Shown: positions 1-5,724 of the stretch, piece after piece
Position numbering within the stretch: position 1 is the stretch's first letter
How the letters are laid out: each line of letters begins with the position of its first letter
Position numbers and translations under genes: made by a program
Notes under the pieces: model-generated
The model's input: the letters and a program-made list of their open reading frames with translations, nothing else
The model's database searches: none
What the model was told of the DNA's origin: nothing
NCBI GenBank assembly: GCA_022614705.1
Contig: JAKEIB010000197.1
Location: 1-8,363 of the forward strand
Direction: 5' to 3'
Origin: Planctomycetota bacterium
GTDB lineage: Bacteria > Planctomycetota > Planctomycetia > Pirellulales > Lacipirellulaceae
Length of the DNA: 8,363 nt

Positions 1-59
1 CCATCACGTTGGCAGACTCGCAATTCCAGAATGCCTAACGTCATAATCCACGTCCCCAT
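1..59 (-). CDS. Possible 5' end of an outward-reading gene (left, partial)
   Basis: Read on the minus strand, an ATG at 59, with a second in-frame ATG at 44, opens a frame that reaches the window edge without a stop. It would encode MGTWIMTLGILELRVCQRD. The frame is closed by a stop codon immediately upstream of the first ATG, so this would be a true N-terminus. GGGGA sits 8 nt before the second ATG and could be its ribosome binding site. The same start exists at the right end. A start about 40 bp inside a sharp repeat boundary is the usual layout of an insertion-sequence transposase, but I do not recognise the protein. It is too short to establish coding. Confidence 0.2.
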   Translation of the reverse strand, partial: MGTWIMTLGILELRVCQRD

Positions 60-98
60 AAATCACCAAGATCAACTACAAACGGCTAAACTGTTACG
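1..98. repeat. Left copy of 98-bp perfect terminal inverted repeat
   Basis: These 98 bases are the exact reverse complement of 8264-8361, with no mismatch when read base by base. Similarity stops abruptly at position 99, where the left side continues into an A/T-rich stretch and the right side into unrelated sequence. The repeat is visibly less GC-rich than the genes between the copies. Read outward, it opens a short frame running off the window edge, as expected for the 5' end of a duplicated gene or insertion sequence. The outer limit of the repeat is unknown because the window ends. It may instead be a repeat node that stopped the assembly at both ends; its length is close to common assembly k-mer sizes. 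Confidence 0.95.
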
Positions 99-245
99 AA
101 TTTTCTTCTTCTCAAGCAAGACACGTATCACCCATCTTTGCGCTTCAAGAAGGTCGGCATCTATTGGTCCGCTCGCGTCGGGCTTCACTACCGAGCGCTT
201 GCCAAGGAACGAAGTGAGGGTCTTGTCTGGTTCTGGATCGGACAT
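72..245 (-). CDS. Small hypothetical protein, possibly 3'-truncated
   Basis: The frame from ATG at 245 encodes about 57 residues beginning MSDPEPDKTLTSFLGKRSVV, with a later amphipathic stretch EAQRWVIRVLLEKKKIRN. I recognise no family. No good Shine-Dalgarno sequence precedes this ATG. An alternative TTG at 299 would overlap the birA stop and add 18 residues, giving coupling like that of the kinase and birA. The last seven codons and the stop lie inside the 98-bp terminal repeat, so if the repeat is an inserted element the natural C-terminus is lost and this is a gene remnant. The amino-acid composition looks more natural than that of the overlapping plus-strand frame at 31-270, which is my main reason for preferring it. 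Whether it is expressed is uncertain. Confidence 0.35.
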   Translation of the reverse strand: MSDPEPDKTLTSFLGKRSVVKPDASGPIDADLLEAQRWVIRVLLEKKKIRNSLAVCS

Positions 246-291
246 CACAGCGAGTATGATCAATTGCTGAAGTCGTAGACTCGAGCCGTGT

Positions 292-1218
292 TTATTCAAC
301 GCGTACTGAACCGCTGTGGAAGCGATGAAGATTGTCTAGTCCATCGACAACGAGCGCTCCGTCGTGTGCGATTTCGTGGCATTTGCCTTCGATGCGGCGG
401 TTGTCGGCTTCGACGATCACGTTTTGGCCGGCGAGAAGGTTGAATTGTTGCCAGGCCTGATTGAGTGCTGGATCTTGCGATCGCAATTGGTTCACGCGAT
501 TTGCCATCGCGACAATCACAGCGGCAAGCATGGATTGCAGGTCGTGCCGCCGGCCGGTAACGTCGCACAGCGCGATGCCATTCGGAGCTATTTCGGGTGG
601 CGCGTTTTGCCACGAGTTGTTGACGTTGATGCCGATGCCGATGATCAGGCGGTTTTTGGTGGGCACGGGGCCGCCTGGGGATTCGAGCAGGATGCCGGCG
701 ATTTTGCGGTTGTTAATGTAAACGTCGTTGGGCCATTTGATGCCAACGTGCGGTATTACTTCGGAGCGAGCCGGCTCGTCCTCGAGCCCGAGGGAGGGCG
801 CGACTCGCGGCGTGCTCTGATTAATGTAGTTGTCGAGTAGCTTTTCGCGTTCACTCGGGGGCGGGGACGCCCCGGCTCGCCGATATGTTGCTTGCAGTTC
901 TGCCTCGAGCGCGTCGCAGATGGCGACGGCAGTGGTGAGCGAGAGTTGCGGCCATATGCTTGATTTGATGCCAAGTACGGCGGGCTCCAGAACGAGACTG
1001 AATGTGAGCGCGCCGTCGGCGGACCACCAGGTATTTTGGCCGCGGCCGCGGCCGGCCGTTTGCTGACGCGCGGCCACGAGCGCCGGCAATTCGATTGTCG
1101 CATTACGCGCCAGCTCGGCGGCGCGGTCGTTGGTGGAGCCGAGCGTGTCGTGGATTTCCACGTGCCGGACGAACGTGGCCGCGCGGAGCTGGTCGGCATC
1201 GAGAAACGCGTCAGCCAT
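292..1218 (-). CDS. birA: Biotin-[acetyl-CoA-carboxylase] ligase, catalytic domain only
   Basis: This 308-residue cytoplasmic enzyme activates biotin with ATP and attaches it to the carrier lysine of biotin-dependent carboxylases. The catalytic domain shows the biotin/adenylate loop GRGRGQNTWWSADGALTFS (residues 57-75), the active-site segment GIKWPNDV (159-166, Lys161) and GIGINVN (194-200), then the small C-terminal domain ending SGSVRVE. The N-terminal helix-turn-helix of E. coli BirA is absent, so it should be a ligase and not a repressor. The ATG at 1218 lies inside the end of the kinase gene (8-nt overlap, ATGGCTGA), indicating translational coupling; the longer open frame upstream only shadows the kinase. 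An unusual Pro-rich segment of about 43 residues (113-155) sits just before GIKWPNDV, where E. coli BirA has a short connection; see 766-880. Confidence 0.94.
   Translation of the reverse strand: MADAFLDADQLRAATFVRHVEIHDTLGSTNDRAAELARNATIELPALVAARQQTAGRGRGQNTWWSADGALTFSLVLEPAVLGIKSSIWPQLSLTTAVAICDALEAELQATYRRAGASPPPSEREKLLDNYINQSTPRVAPSLGLEDEPARSEVIPHVGIKWPNDVYINNRKIAGILLESPGGPVPTKNRLIIGIGINVNNSWQNAPPEIAPNGIALCDVTGRRHDLQSMLAAVIVAMANRVNQLRSQDPALNQAWQQFNLLAGQNVIVEADNRRIEGKCHEIAHDGALVVDGLDNLHRFHSGSVRVE
766..880. repeat. Palindrome-bounded insert within birA
   Basis: The extra segment of the biotin ligase (residues about 113-155) is encoded by very GC-rich DNA whose two ends carry a perfect 9-bp inverted repeat, GCGAGCCGG at 766-774 and CCGGCTCGC at 872-880. 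A further hairpin, GGGG-ACG-CCCC, lies at 863-873, and the left end belongs to the 12-bp palindrome CGAGCCGGCTCG (767-778). The reading frame stays open through the whole segment. This looks like a small palindromic element that inserted into a coding region and was tolerated as a surface loop, in the manner known for Rickettsia palindromic elements. A lineage-specific loop with chance palindromes in GC-rich DNA is the alternative. Confidence 0.4.
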
Positions 1219-3004
1219 GGGAGCTGTCGGCGGAGACGCGTTCGACGTTCGTGCTGCCGCGGACTGGCGACAGGACGTCGCCGGTCGTGGCCGCCTGCGG
1301 CATGGTGGCAGGGAATTCGAGCGTGAAGCGGCTGCCTTCGCCGAACTTGCTCTCGACGCGGATCCGGCCGCCGTGTTCTTCAAGAATTTTCTGGCTGACA
1401 GGCAGACCCAGGCCGGTGCCGCGTCCGCCTTTGCGAGACACGAACGCGGCGAAGATTCTTTCGAGGTCTTCCTTCTCGATGCCGCTGCCGTTGTCAACGA
1501 CCTGCACGCGCGCCATGCGCTCGGCATGACTGTACTGTGTCGATATTTCCACGCGTCCGGCCTCGCGTTCGTGACAGGCGTCGATGGCGTTGGTGATGAT
1601 GTTGAGAATCGCTCTGTGCATCGATTCGGAATCGAACATCAGCGTTGGCATGGTGGGGGCTGGCAGCCAGACAAGTTCGACGCTTTCTTCCGAAGCGCGC
1701 GTTTTCATGAGTTCCACCACGTCGGCCGTGAGCTCGTTGAGGTTCGCCGGCTCCGGCACCGGCTCGCGTTCCTTGCTGAACGTGAGCATGTCCAGCACCA
1801 GCGTGGAAATGCGCTCCTGGTTCTTCTCGACGATGCCCCAGCCTTTGCGCATGATTTCCACCGCTTTCTCGGCCGATTCGATGTCCATTGAGCCGTCGGC
1901 GATCGCTTTGGCATGGTCCTTCATGCCCATTTCGATGAGGTAGCTGCCGCCGCGCACTCCTTGCAGAATGTTCTTGATGTGATGCGACAGCGACGCGATC
2001 GTTTGGCCCACGGCGGCGAGGCGTTCGGCCTGCACCATTGCCTTGTAGTAGGATGTGTCCTCGACCGCCAGCGCAGCCTGGTGGGCGATGGCGATCATGA
2101 GCTTGAGGTGCTCCTGCGTGAATTTGTTGGCGGAGCCTTGTTGCAACATGCGCTGCGGCGTGAGCGACGTGTCGATGTAGATCGCGCCCACGACGTGGTA
2201 ACGGCCCTGCATGGGCACGCAGATCGCCTCGCGCACGCCGAGCCGGAGGATGCTCTTGGCGGCGTCCCAGCGATCGTCGTCGCGGGCGTTGCTGGTGAGC
2301 ACGCCTTCATTGCGGTCGACGACGTAGTCCAGAATCGTTTGACTGATCGTGATTCGCTCGTCCGTCTGCAAGCCGCGGCGATGTCGCCGCACTTTCGGCA
2401 CGAGCTGGCCGGTGTCGAGATCCTTGAGCATGATGCAGCCGCGGTCGGCGTCGACCCACTCGAAGATCATGTCCATGATGCGGGCCAGTAGTTGGTCGAT
2501 GTCGAGCGTGTGGCTCACCGCCAGCGCGGTGCGATACATGATTTGCAAATTGCTGCGCGCGCGGGCCAACCAGGGGGACGTCGTCTCGTCGCTGGGCGGC
2601 GAGAGAATCTCGCTGCCTTCGGATTGGTGCATCGCGTGGACGATGCGCGAGCCGTCATCGTCGTCCTGATGTGGCACGATGTTGATCTTGTCCGCCAGGT
2701 CCTCGACGCGGCCCTCGGGGACGCCCGTGTAGAGCAGCAGCGTGCGCCCGAGCTGCAACTGGTCCCCGCTGGCGAGCTCTTGCTCTTTGATCTGCTTGCC
2801 GTTGACGAACGTGCCGTTCGAGCTGCCCAGGTCGCGAACCAAAAAAACGTCGCCGCGGCGGCGCAGCTCGGCGTGTTCGCGCGAGACTTCGGTGTCGTGC
2901 AATTGAACGGTGCTGGTCGAGCCGCGACCGATCGTGACGTTCGCGTTCTCAAGACGAAAACGCGTACCCTGGTCGCGGCCTTGGATCACGAACAGCGATG
3001 GCAC
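1211..3004 (-). CDS. FHA-GAF sensor histidine kinase
   Basis: This 597-residue protein has no membrane segment and should be cytoplasmic. Residues 1-95 form an FHA phosphothreonine-binding domain, with GR at 26-27, SREH at 41-44 and LGSSNGTFVNG at 59-69. A linker rich in acidic residues (about 100-145) leads to a GAF sensory domain (about 155-315). The dimerisation and phospho-acceptor region is AERLAAVGQTIASLSHHIKN (326-345), with His341 as the likely phosphorylated residue. The ATPase domain has its N-box around NIITNAIDA (468-476), G1 motif DNGSGI (504-509) and G2 motif GGRGTGLGL (526-534). It starts at GTG 3004, preceded by GGAG with 7-nt spacing. The gene lies 145 bp downstream of the receiver gene and overlaps birA by 8 nt. 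Oddly, the acidic residue that normally follows the phospho-acceptor His is also His (His342). Its ligand is unknown. Confidence 0.95.
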   Translation of the reverse strand: MPSLFVIQGRDQGTRFRLENANVTIGRGSTSTVQLHDTEVSREHAELRRRGDVFLVRDLGSSNGTFVNGKQIKEQELASGDQLQLGRTLLLYTGVPEGRVEDLADKINIVPHQDDDDGSRIVHAMHQSEGSEILSPPSDETTSPWLARARSNLQIMYRTALAVSHTLDIDQLLARIMDMIFEWVDADRGCIMLKDLDTGQLVPKVRRHRRGLQTDERITISQTILDYVVDRNEGVLTSNARDDDRWDAAKSILRLGVREAICVPMQGRYHVVGAIYIDTSLTPQRMLQQGSANKFTQEHLKLMIAIAHQAALAVEDTSYYKAMVQAERLAAVGQTIASLSHHIKNILQGVRGGSYLIEMGMKDHAKAIADGSMDIESAEKAVEIMRKGWGIVEKNQERISTLVLDMLTFSKEREPVPEPANLNELTADVVELMKTRASEESVELVWLPAPTMPTLMFDSESMHRAILNIITNAIDACHEREAGRVEISTQYSHAERMARVQVVDNGSGIEKEDLERIFAAFVSRKGGRGTGLGLPVSQKILEEHGGRIRVESKFGEGSRFTLEFPATMPQAATTGDVLSPVRGSTNVERVSADSSHG

Positions 3005-3050
3005 GATAGATCTCCGCGGGAAGTATTTGAACGCCGCGCTCCGCTGCGCG

Positions 3051-3075
3051 TCGCGGTTAAACGGTTTAGCCGCGA
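3051..3075. repeat. Palindrome between the receiver and kinase genes
   Basis: The arms TCGCGGTTAAAC (3051-3062) and GTTTAGCCGCGA (3064-3075) are complementary apart from one position, around a single central base. It sits in the 145-bp gap (3005-3149) of the signalling block. On the minus strand it contains CGGCTAAACCGTT, which differs by one base from CGGCTAAACTGTT at the inner edge of both terminal repeats. It has no U-tract, so it is not an obvious terminator. It could be a dispersed intergenic palindrome or a dyad operator. The rest of the gap holds GC-rich sequence and the kinase ribosome binding site. Confidence 0.5.
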
Positions 3076-3149
3076 TGCAATGCCGAGTCTGCGAGGCGTC
3101 GCAGAGCGCGTCTTAATTCCGTTGGTGAAGAGCCTGGGCTAGCCGCCCT

Positions 3150-3512
3150 TCACGCGACGGCCAGCAAGTCGTCAATTCTACGGATTAACGTGCCGTAGTG
3201 GTAGGGCTTGACCAGAACTTGGCCCGCCGGAAGCTTGCCGCAGGGCCGGCGCAGAGTGCCGAGAATAACGATTGGCGTGTCGTTGCGGCCCGCGGCCTCG
3301 CGAAGATGGTTCGTCGCCTCGAACGCGGTGGAATGATCGCTGTCCGCGTCCAGGACAATCACGTCAGGGCGAAACGTGTCGGCCAGATGACAGGCTCTTT
3401 CCGGCCGATCGGTTTCGAGCGTCTCAGCGCCGCGGCTTTGCAGGATCGTGCGCAGCACCTCGCGCGATTCGGCGCAGCGATCGACAATCAACACGCGGGG
3501 CAGGACGGTCAC
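3150..3512 (-). CDS. Stand-alone CheY-like receiver domain protein
   Basis: This 120-residue protein consists of a receiver domain alone, with no output domain. The fold signature is clear: VLIVDRCAESREVLRTIL at 7-24, the phospho-acceptor Asp55 in RPDVIVLDAD (48-57), and VKPY with Lys102 at 101-104. Two conserved positions deviate: the second acidic residue of the metal pocket is Arg12, and Gly85 occupies the switch Thr/Ser position, with Thr86 next to it. Phosphorylation may therefore be weakened or absent. It starts with GTG at 3512; GGAG lies about 12 nt upstream, which is far, so the start is only moderately sure. It is upstream of the FHA-GAF kinase on the same strand, so it is a natural candidate partner, but that pairing is inferred from position only. 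Confidence 0.85.
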   Translation of the reverse strand: MTVLPRVLIVDRCAESREVLRTILQSRGAETLETDRPERACHLADTFRPDVIVLDADSDHSTAFEATNHLREAAGRNDTPIVILGTLRRPCGKLPAGQVLVKPYHYGTLIRRIDDLLAVA

Positions 3513-3587
3513 GGGGGCGAGGTCTCCGTAAAAGGGGGCGGGAGATTATCGTGGCGCGAGATGCGTGTCAAACGTTGTTAGTTGTTG

Positions 3588-3702
3588 GTGGTTAGTTGAT
3601 AGTGGTTAGTGGTCATGGTCGGCTGTGATAGCACGCGTTTCTCCCCTTTGAGCCGTATGCCGACAAACGACATCGAACAACTATCCACTATCAACTATCC
3701 AC
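3588..3702. repeat. Inverted repeat pair in the divergent intergenic region
   Basis: The 23-nt segment at 3588-3610, starting GTGGTTAGTTGATAGTGG, is matched at 21 of 23 positions by the reverse complement of 3680-3702. The two arms are 69 bp apart. Each arm is internally repetitive, with GTTAGT/GATAGT units alternating with GTGG. The symmetry around a divergent promoter region allows either a regulatory dyad or a dispersed inverted repeat pair like those in the two gaps flanking lpxC. Confidence 0.6.
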
Positions 3703-3876
3703 GGCCGAAGGCCGCAAAAATGGCCTTTACGCGCTCTGCGCTTCTCGCCAGAATACGCCCCGCAATTTTGAGCCGGGGCCTCTCCCGCGACAAAACGGCA
3801 CGCGCCGCATTCACTGTAGCGCACGGCCGATGCGCACCCGGCATTCAAGAACGGTCACGGACGACCCCCTTACAGC

Positions 3877-3882
3877 AAGGAG
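3877..3882 (+). promoter_or_regulatory. Ribosome binding site that fixes the OmpH/Skp start
   Basis: AAGGAG lies 7 nt before the GTG at 3890. This is the reason for choosing that GTG over an in-frame ATG at 3830, which would place 20 charged residues ahead of the signal peptide. Confidence 0.8.
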
Positions 3883-3889
3883 TGCTGAC

Positions 3890-4543
3890 GTGCGAACGCT
3901 TCTCAATCGCCAGGTTTCTATTCTTTCCTTATGTCTTGCCGCAGTCCTGTCGGCATGTGCCGCCAGCGCGACGCGTGCCCAGGCCCCCAATCCGGCCGGC
4001 GCCAATGCACCGAAGTTCGGCGTGGCGGTCGTCGACATTCCCTACATCTTCAAGAACTACGATCGCTTCAAAGCGACTTCCGAAGGCATGAAGAAGGAAA
4101 TGGAAACCATCGATGCCGACGTAAAGGCCGAGCGCGCGAAGATCGCCCAGACTCAGCAGCAACGCGATACCTTCAACGTCGGCACGGCCGAGTACAAGAA
4201 GCACGACGAGGATTTGGCCCGCATGGGGGCCGAGTTCCAGCTCAAGACGAGCAAGCTGCAGAAAGACTTCATGGAGCGGCAAGCCAAGCTCTACTACCAG
4301 ACCTATCTGGAAGTGGTCGGCGCGGTGAACCAGTACGCGTCTAGCCACAACATCGGTATTGTGATTCGCTTCAACGGCGACGACGTTGACCCCAACAACC
4401 GGGAACACGTGATGCGCGACATCAACAAGCAGGTCGTGTTTCAGAACCGCATCGACATTACGCCGGATGTATTGACGCTGCTCAACCGCGACGGGCAACC
4501 GCGCACCACCGCACAGCCGGGCTCGCAGCTGCCGCCACGGTGA
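3890..4543 (+). CDS. OmpH/Skp family periplasmic chaperone, possibly a lipoprotein
   Basis: The 217-residue product has an N-terminal export signal (basic MRTLLNRQ, then a hydrophobic run to about residue 23), the Skp-type opening FGVAVVDIPYIFKNYDRF (43-60), a long charged helical region of the coiled-coil type (about 60-145), and a C-terminal strand segment with GIVIRFNGDD (156-165). Skp proteins trap unfolded outer-membrane proteins in the periplasm. The signal contains LSAC (20-23), a good lipobox, so it may be lipidated at Cys23; cleavage by ordinary signal peptidase after TRAQA (residue 32) is the alternative. The GTG start is set by AAGGAG at 3877. A neighbouring lpxC-lpxA pair is typical, because skp/ompH genes often sit next to lipid A genes. 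The tail from about 203 is Pro/Gln-rich and likely disordered. Confidence 0.9.
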   Translation: MRTLLNRQVSILSLCLAAVLSACAASATRAQAPNPAGANAPKFGVAVVDIPYIFKNYDRFKATSEGMKKEMETIDADVKAERAKIAQTQQQRDTFNVGTAEYKKHDEDLARMGAEFQLKTSKLQKDFMERQAKLYYQTYLEVVGAVNQYASSHNIGIVIRFNGDDVDPNNREHVMRDINKQVVFQNRIDITPDVLTLLNRDGQPRTTAQPGSQLPPR

Positions 4544-4555
4544 CGCGGCGCGTAT

Positions 4556-4641
4556 GTTAGGCTTTCTAGCCTGACATGAAAGCCCGAACGGTCAGGCTGG
4601 AAAGCCTAACCTACATATAGCGTCAGGCTGGAAAGCCTGAC
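4556..4641. repeat. Cluster of three REP-like palindromes (family A)
   Basis: The gap between the OmpH/Skp gene and lpxC holds three copies of a 20-nt hairpin. Copy 3 (4622-4641) is GTCAGGCTGGAAAGCCTGAC: a perfect 8-bp stem with a GGAA loop. Copy 2 (4591-4610) has the same loop and one stem mismatch. Copy 1 (4556-4575) lies in the opposite orientation, so copies 1 and 2 form a larger inverted pair over 15 nt. Copies 2 and 3 are each followed by CTAC, meaning GTAG heads the unit on the minus strand, as in REP elements mobilised by RAYT (TnpA-REP) transposases. There is no U-tract, so simple terminators are less likely. Confidence 0.8.
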
Positions 4642-4689
4642 CTACCTAGTCCGCCACGGACGACAACCTCGCTTGGGAGCTTCACGCCG

Positions 4690-5583
4690 ATGTCAGTCGC
4701 GCGCCGACAACGTACTCTCGCCCGGCCAGTCACGGTAACCGGCTTCGGTTATTACAGCGGCCGCGACATCCAGGTCGAATTCTGGCCGGCCTCTGAATAC
4801 ACGGGCATCACGTTTGTCCGGCACGATCTTGGGCCCCAGGCGCGGATTCCGGCGTCCGCCGCGCTGCGCGTCGACATGCCGCGCCGCACTACGCTGGAAC
4901 TCAATGGCGCGCGCGTGGAGATGGTCGAACACGTACTGGCCGCGCTGGCCGGGTTGCGAGTCGACAACTGCGAAGTGTGGGTCGACGCCGCCGAGATGCC
5001 GGGTTGCGACGGCTCGGCGCAAGCCTTCGTGGAAGCGATCGACGCGGCGGGCGTCGTCGAACAGCGCAGTCCCGTGCCGCAGATCGTCGTGCGGCAGACG
5101 GTTCGCGTCGGCGGCAGCGATCGCTGGATCGAGGCTCAGCCCTCGCGAAGCGCGGGACTCTCCGTCACATATGATCTCGATTACTCGTCGCACAAGGCGA
5201 TTGGCCGGCAGACGTACGGCATCGACGTGACGCCCGACTCGTTTCGTCGCGAGTTGGCATCGTGCCGCACGTTCATCACCGAAGATGTGGCCCAAGGCAT
5301 GTTGGCCGAGGGACGCGGCCAGCGCGTTACGCCGCGCGACCTGCTGATCTTTGGCGCACATGGCCCGGTGGACAATTCGCTGCGCTTCGCGGACGAATGC
5401 GCGCGGCACAAGTTGCTCGACGTGGTCGGTGACTTGGCGCTGGCCGGTTGCGAAATTATTGGCCACGTCGTTGCCTATCGCTGCGGTCACCAACTGAACA
5501 CCGAGTTGGCCAAGCGCCTGCTGGAACAGGCGGAGGCGTACGACGGTCGGTTTGGATTCATGGCCCAGCGGCGGTGTGCGTAG
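4690..5583 (+). CDS. lpxC: UDP-3-O-acyl-N-acetylglucosamine deacetylase
   Basis: LpxC is the zinc-dependent cytoplasmic deacetylase that commits UDP-acyl-GlcNAc to lipid A synthesis. The 297-residue protein has the family's usual length and starts with the usual RRQRTLARPVTVTGFGYYSG. The catalytic features are intact: Glu80 and zinc ligand His81 in MVEHVLAALAGL (78-89), DNCEVW and EMPGCDGSA (92-110), zinc ligands His240 and Asp244 in RHKLLDVVGDL (239-249), and the general-acid His267 in CGHQLN (265-270). It is not fused to FabZ as in Bacteroidetes. The ATG at 4690 follows GGGAG by 10 nt, slightly long. It is separated from its upstream neighbour by the family A palindromes and from lpxA by the family B pair, so co-transcription is likely but not certain. 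Confidence 0.96.
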   Translation: MSVARRQRTLARPVTVTGFGYYSGRDIQVEFWPASEYTGITFVRHDLGPQARIPASAALRVDMPRRTTLELNGARVEMVEHVLAALAGLRVDNCEVWVDAAEMPGCDGSAQAFVEAIDAAGVVEQRSPVPQIVVRQTVRVGGSDRWIEAQPSRSAGLSVTYDLDYSSHKAIGRQTYGIDVTPDSFRRELASCRTFITEDVAQGMLAEGRGQRVTPRDLLIFGAHGPVDNSLRFADECARHKLLDVVGDLALAGCEIIGHVVAYRCGHQLNTELAKRLLEQAEAYDGRFGFMAQRRCA

Positions 5584-5599
5584 GAGAATTGTAGAACTC

Positions 5600-5664
5600 G
5601 TAGCTGAATTCGCAAGAATTCAGACCAATCACTTGGCAGGCTGAATTCTTGCGAATCCAGCTAC
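5600..5664. repeat. REP-like inverted pair between lpxC and lpxA (family B)
   Basis: Two 24-nt units face each other over a 17-nt spacer. The left unit is GTAG (5600-5603) followed by CTGAATTCGCAAGAATTCAG (5604-5623), a perfect 8-bp stem with a GCAA loop. The right unit (5641-5664) is its reverse complement with one change and ends in CTAC. Each unit can fold alone, or the pair can fold into one long hairpin with 23 of 24 matches. This is the layout of a BIME, a pair of inverted REPs. It occupies nearly half of the 141-bp lpxC-lpxA gap; the rest carries only the lpxA ribosome binding site. Confidence 0.85.
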
Positions 5665-5724
5665 AATACTTGTCGCAACAATCTTATCCTGCAAAAACTT
5701 GTCGGCATGTCGGAGTAATCACGG

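Larger units (their letters stand above)
3513..3889. other. Divergent intergenic region between signalling and envelope blocks
   Basis: These 377 bases separate the minus-strand receiver gene from the plus-strand OmpH/Skp gene and must hold promoters for both. I cannot place convincing -35/-10 boxes. It contains a C-free, G/T-rich stretch (3574-3613) with tandem-like GTTAGTTG/GTGGTTAGT units, a 23-bp inverted repeat (3588-3610 with 3680-3702), a small hairpin CGGCC-GAA-GGCCG (3702-3714), and a weak GCCCC/GGGGC stem (3757-3761 with 3775-3779). No protein frame in it looks real. Confidence 0.6.

Noticed and set aside
31..270. Plus-strand frame starting in the left terminal repeat
   Set aside because: Its composition is unnatural (runs of Phe/Ser/Arg), it has no convincing ribosome binding site, and it overlaps a more plausible minus-strand frame.
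1219..1527. Upstream extension of the birA frame
   Set aside because: It lies within the kinase ATPase domain in another frame. The ATG at 1218 gives the normal catalytic-domain start and a tidy 8-nt overlap.
1130..1891. Long open frame on the plus strand opposite the histidine kinase (253 codons)
   Set aside because: It is antisense to a gene with clear domain motifs, has no recognisable motif itself, and long shadow frames are expected in GC-rich DNA. The same applies to the frames opposite lpxC (4693-5493), lpxA (5848-6372) and the oxidoreductase (6381-7340).
4556..4641. Reading the three palindromes as a CRISPR array or terminators
   Set aside because: Units are palindromic, in mixed orientation and irregularly spaced, with no unique spacers of constant length and no U-tracts.
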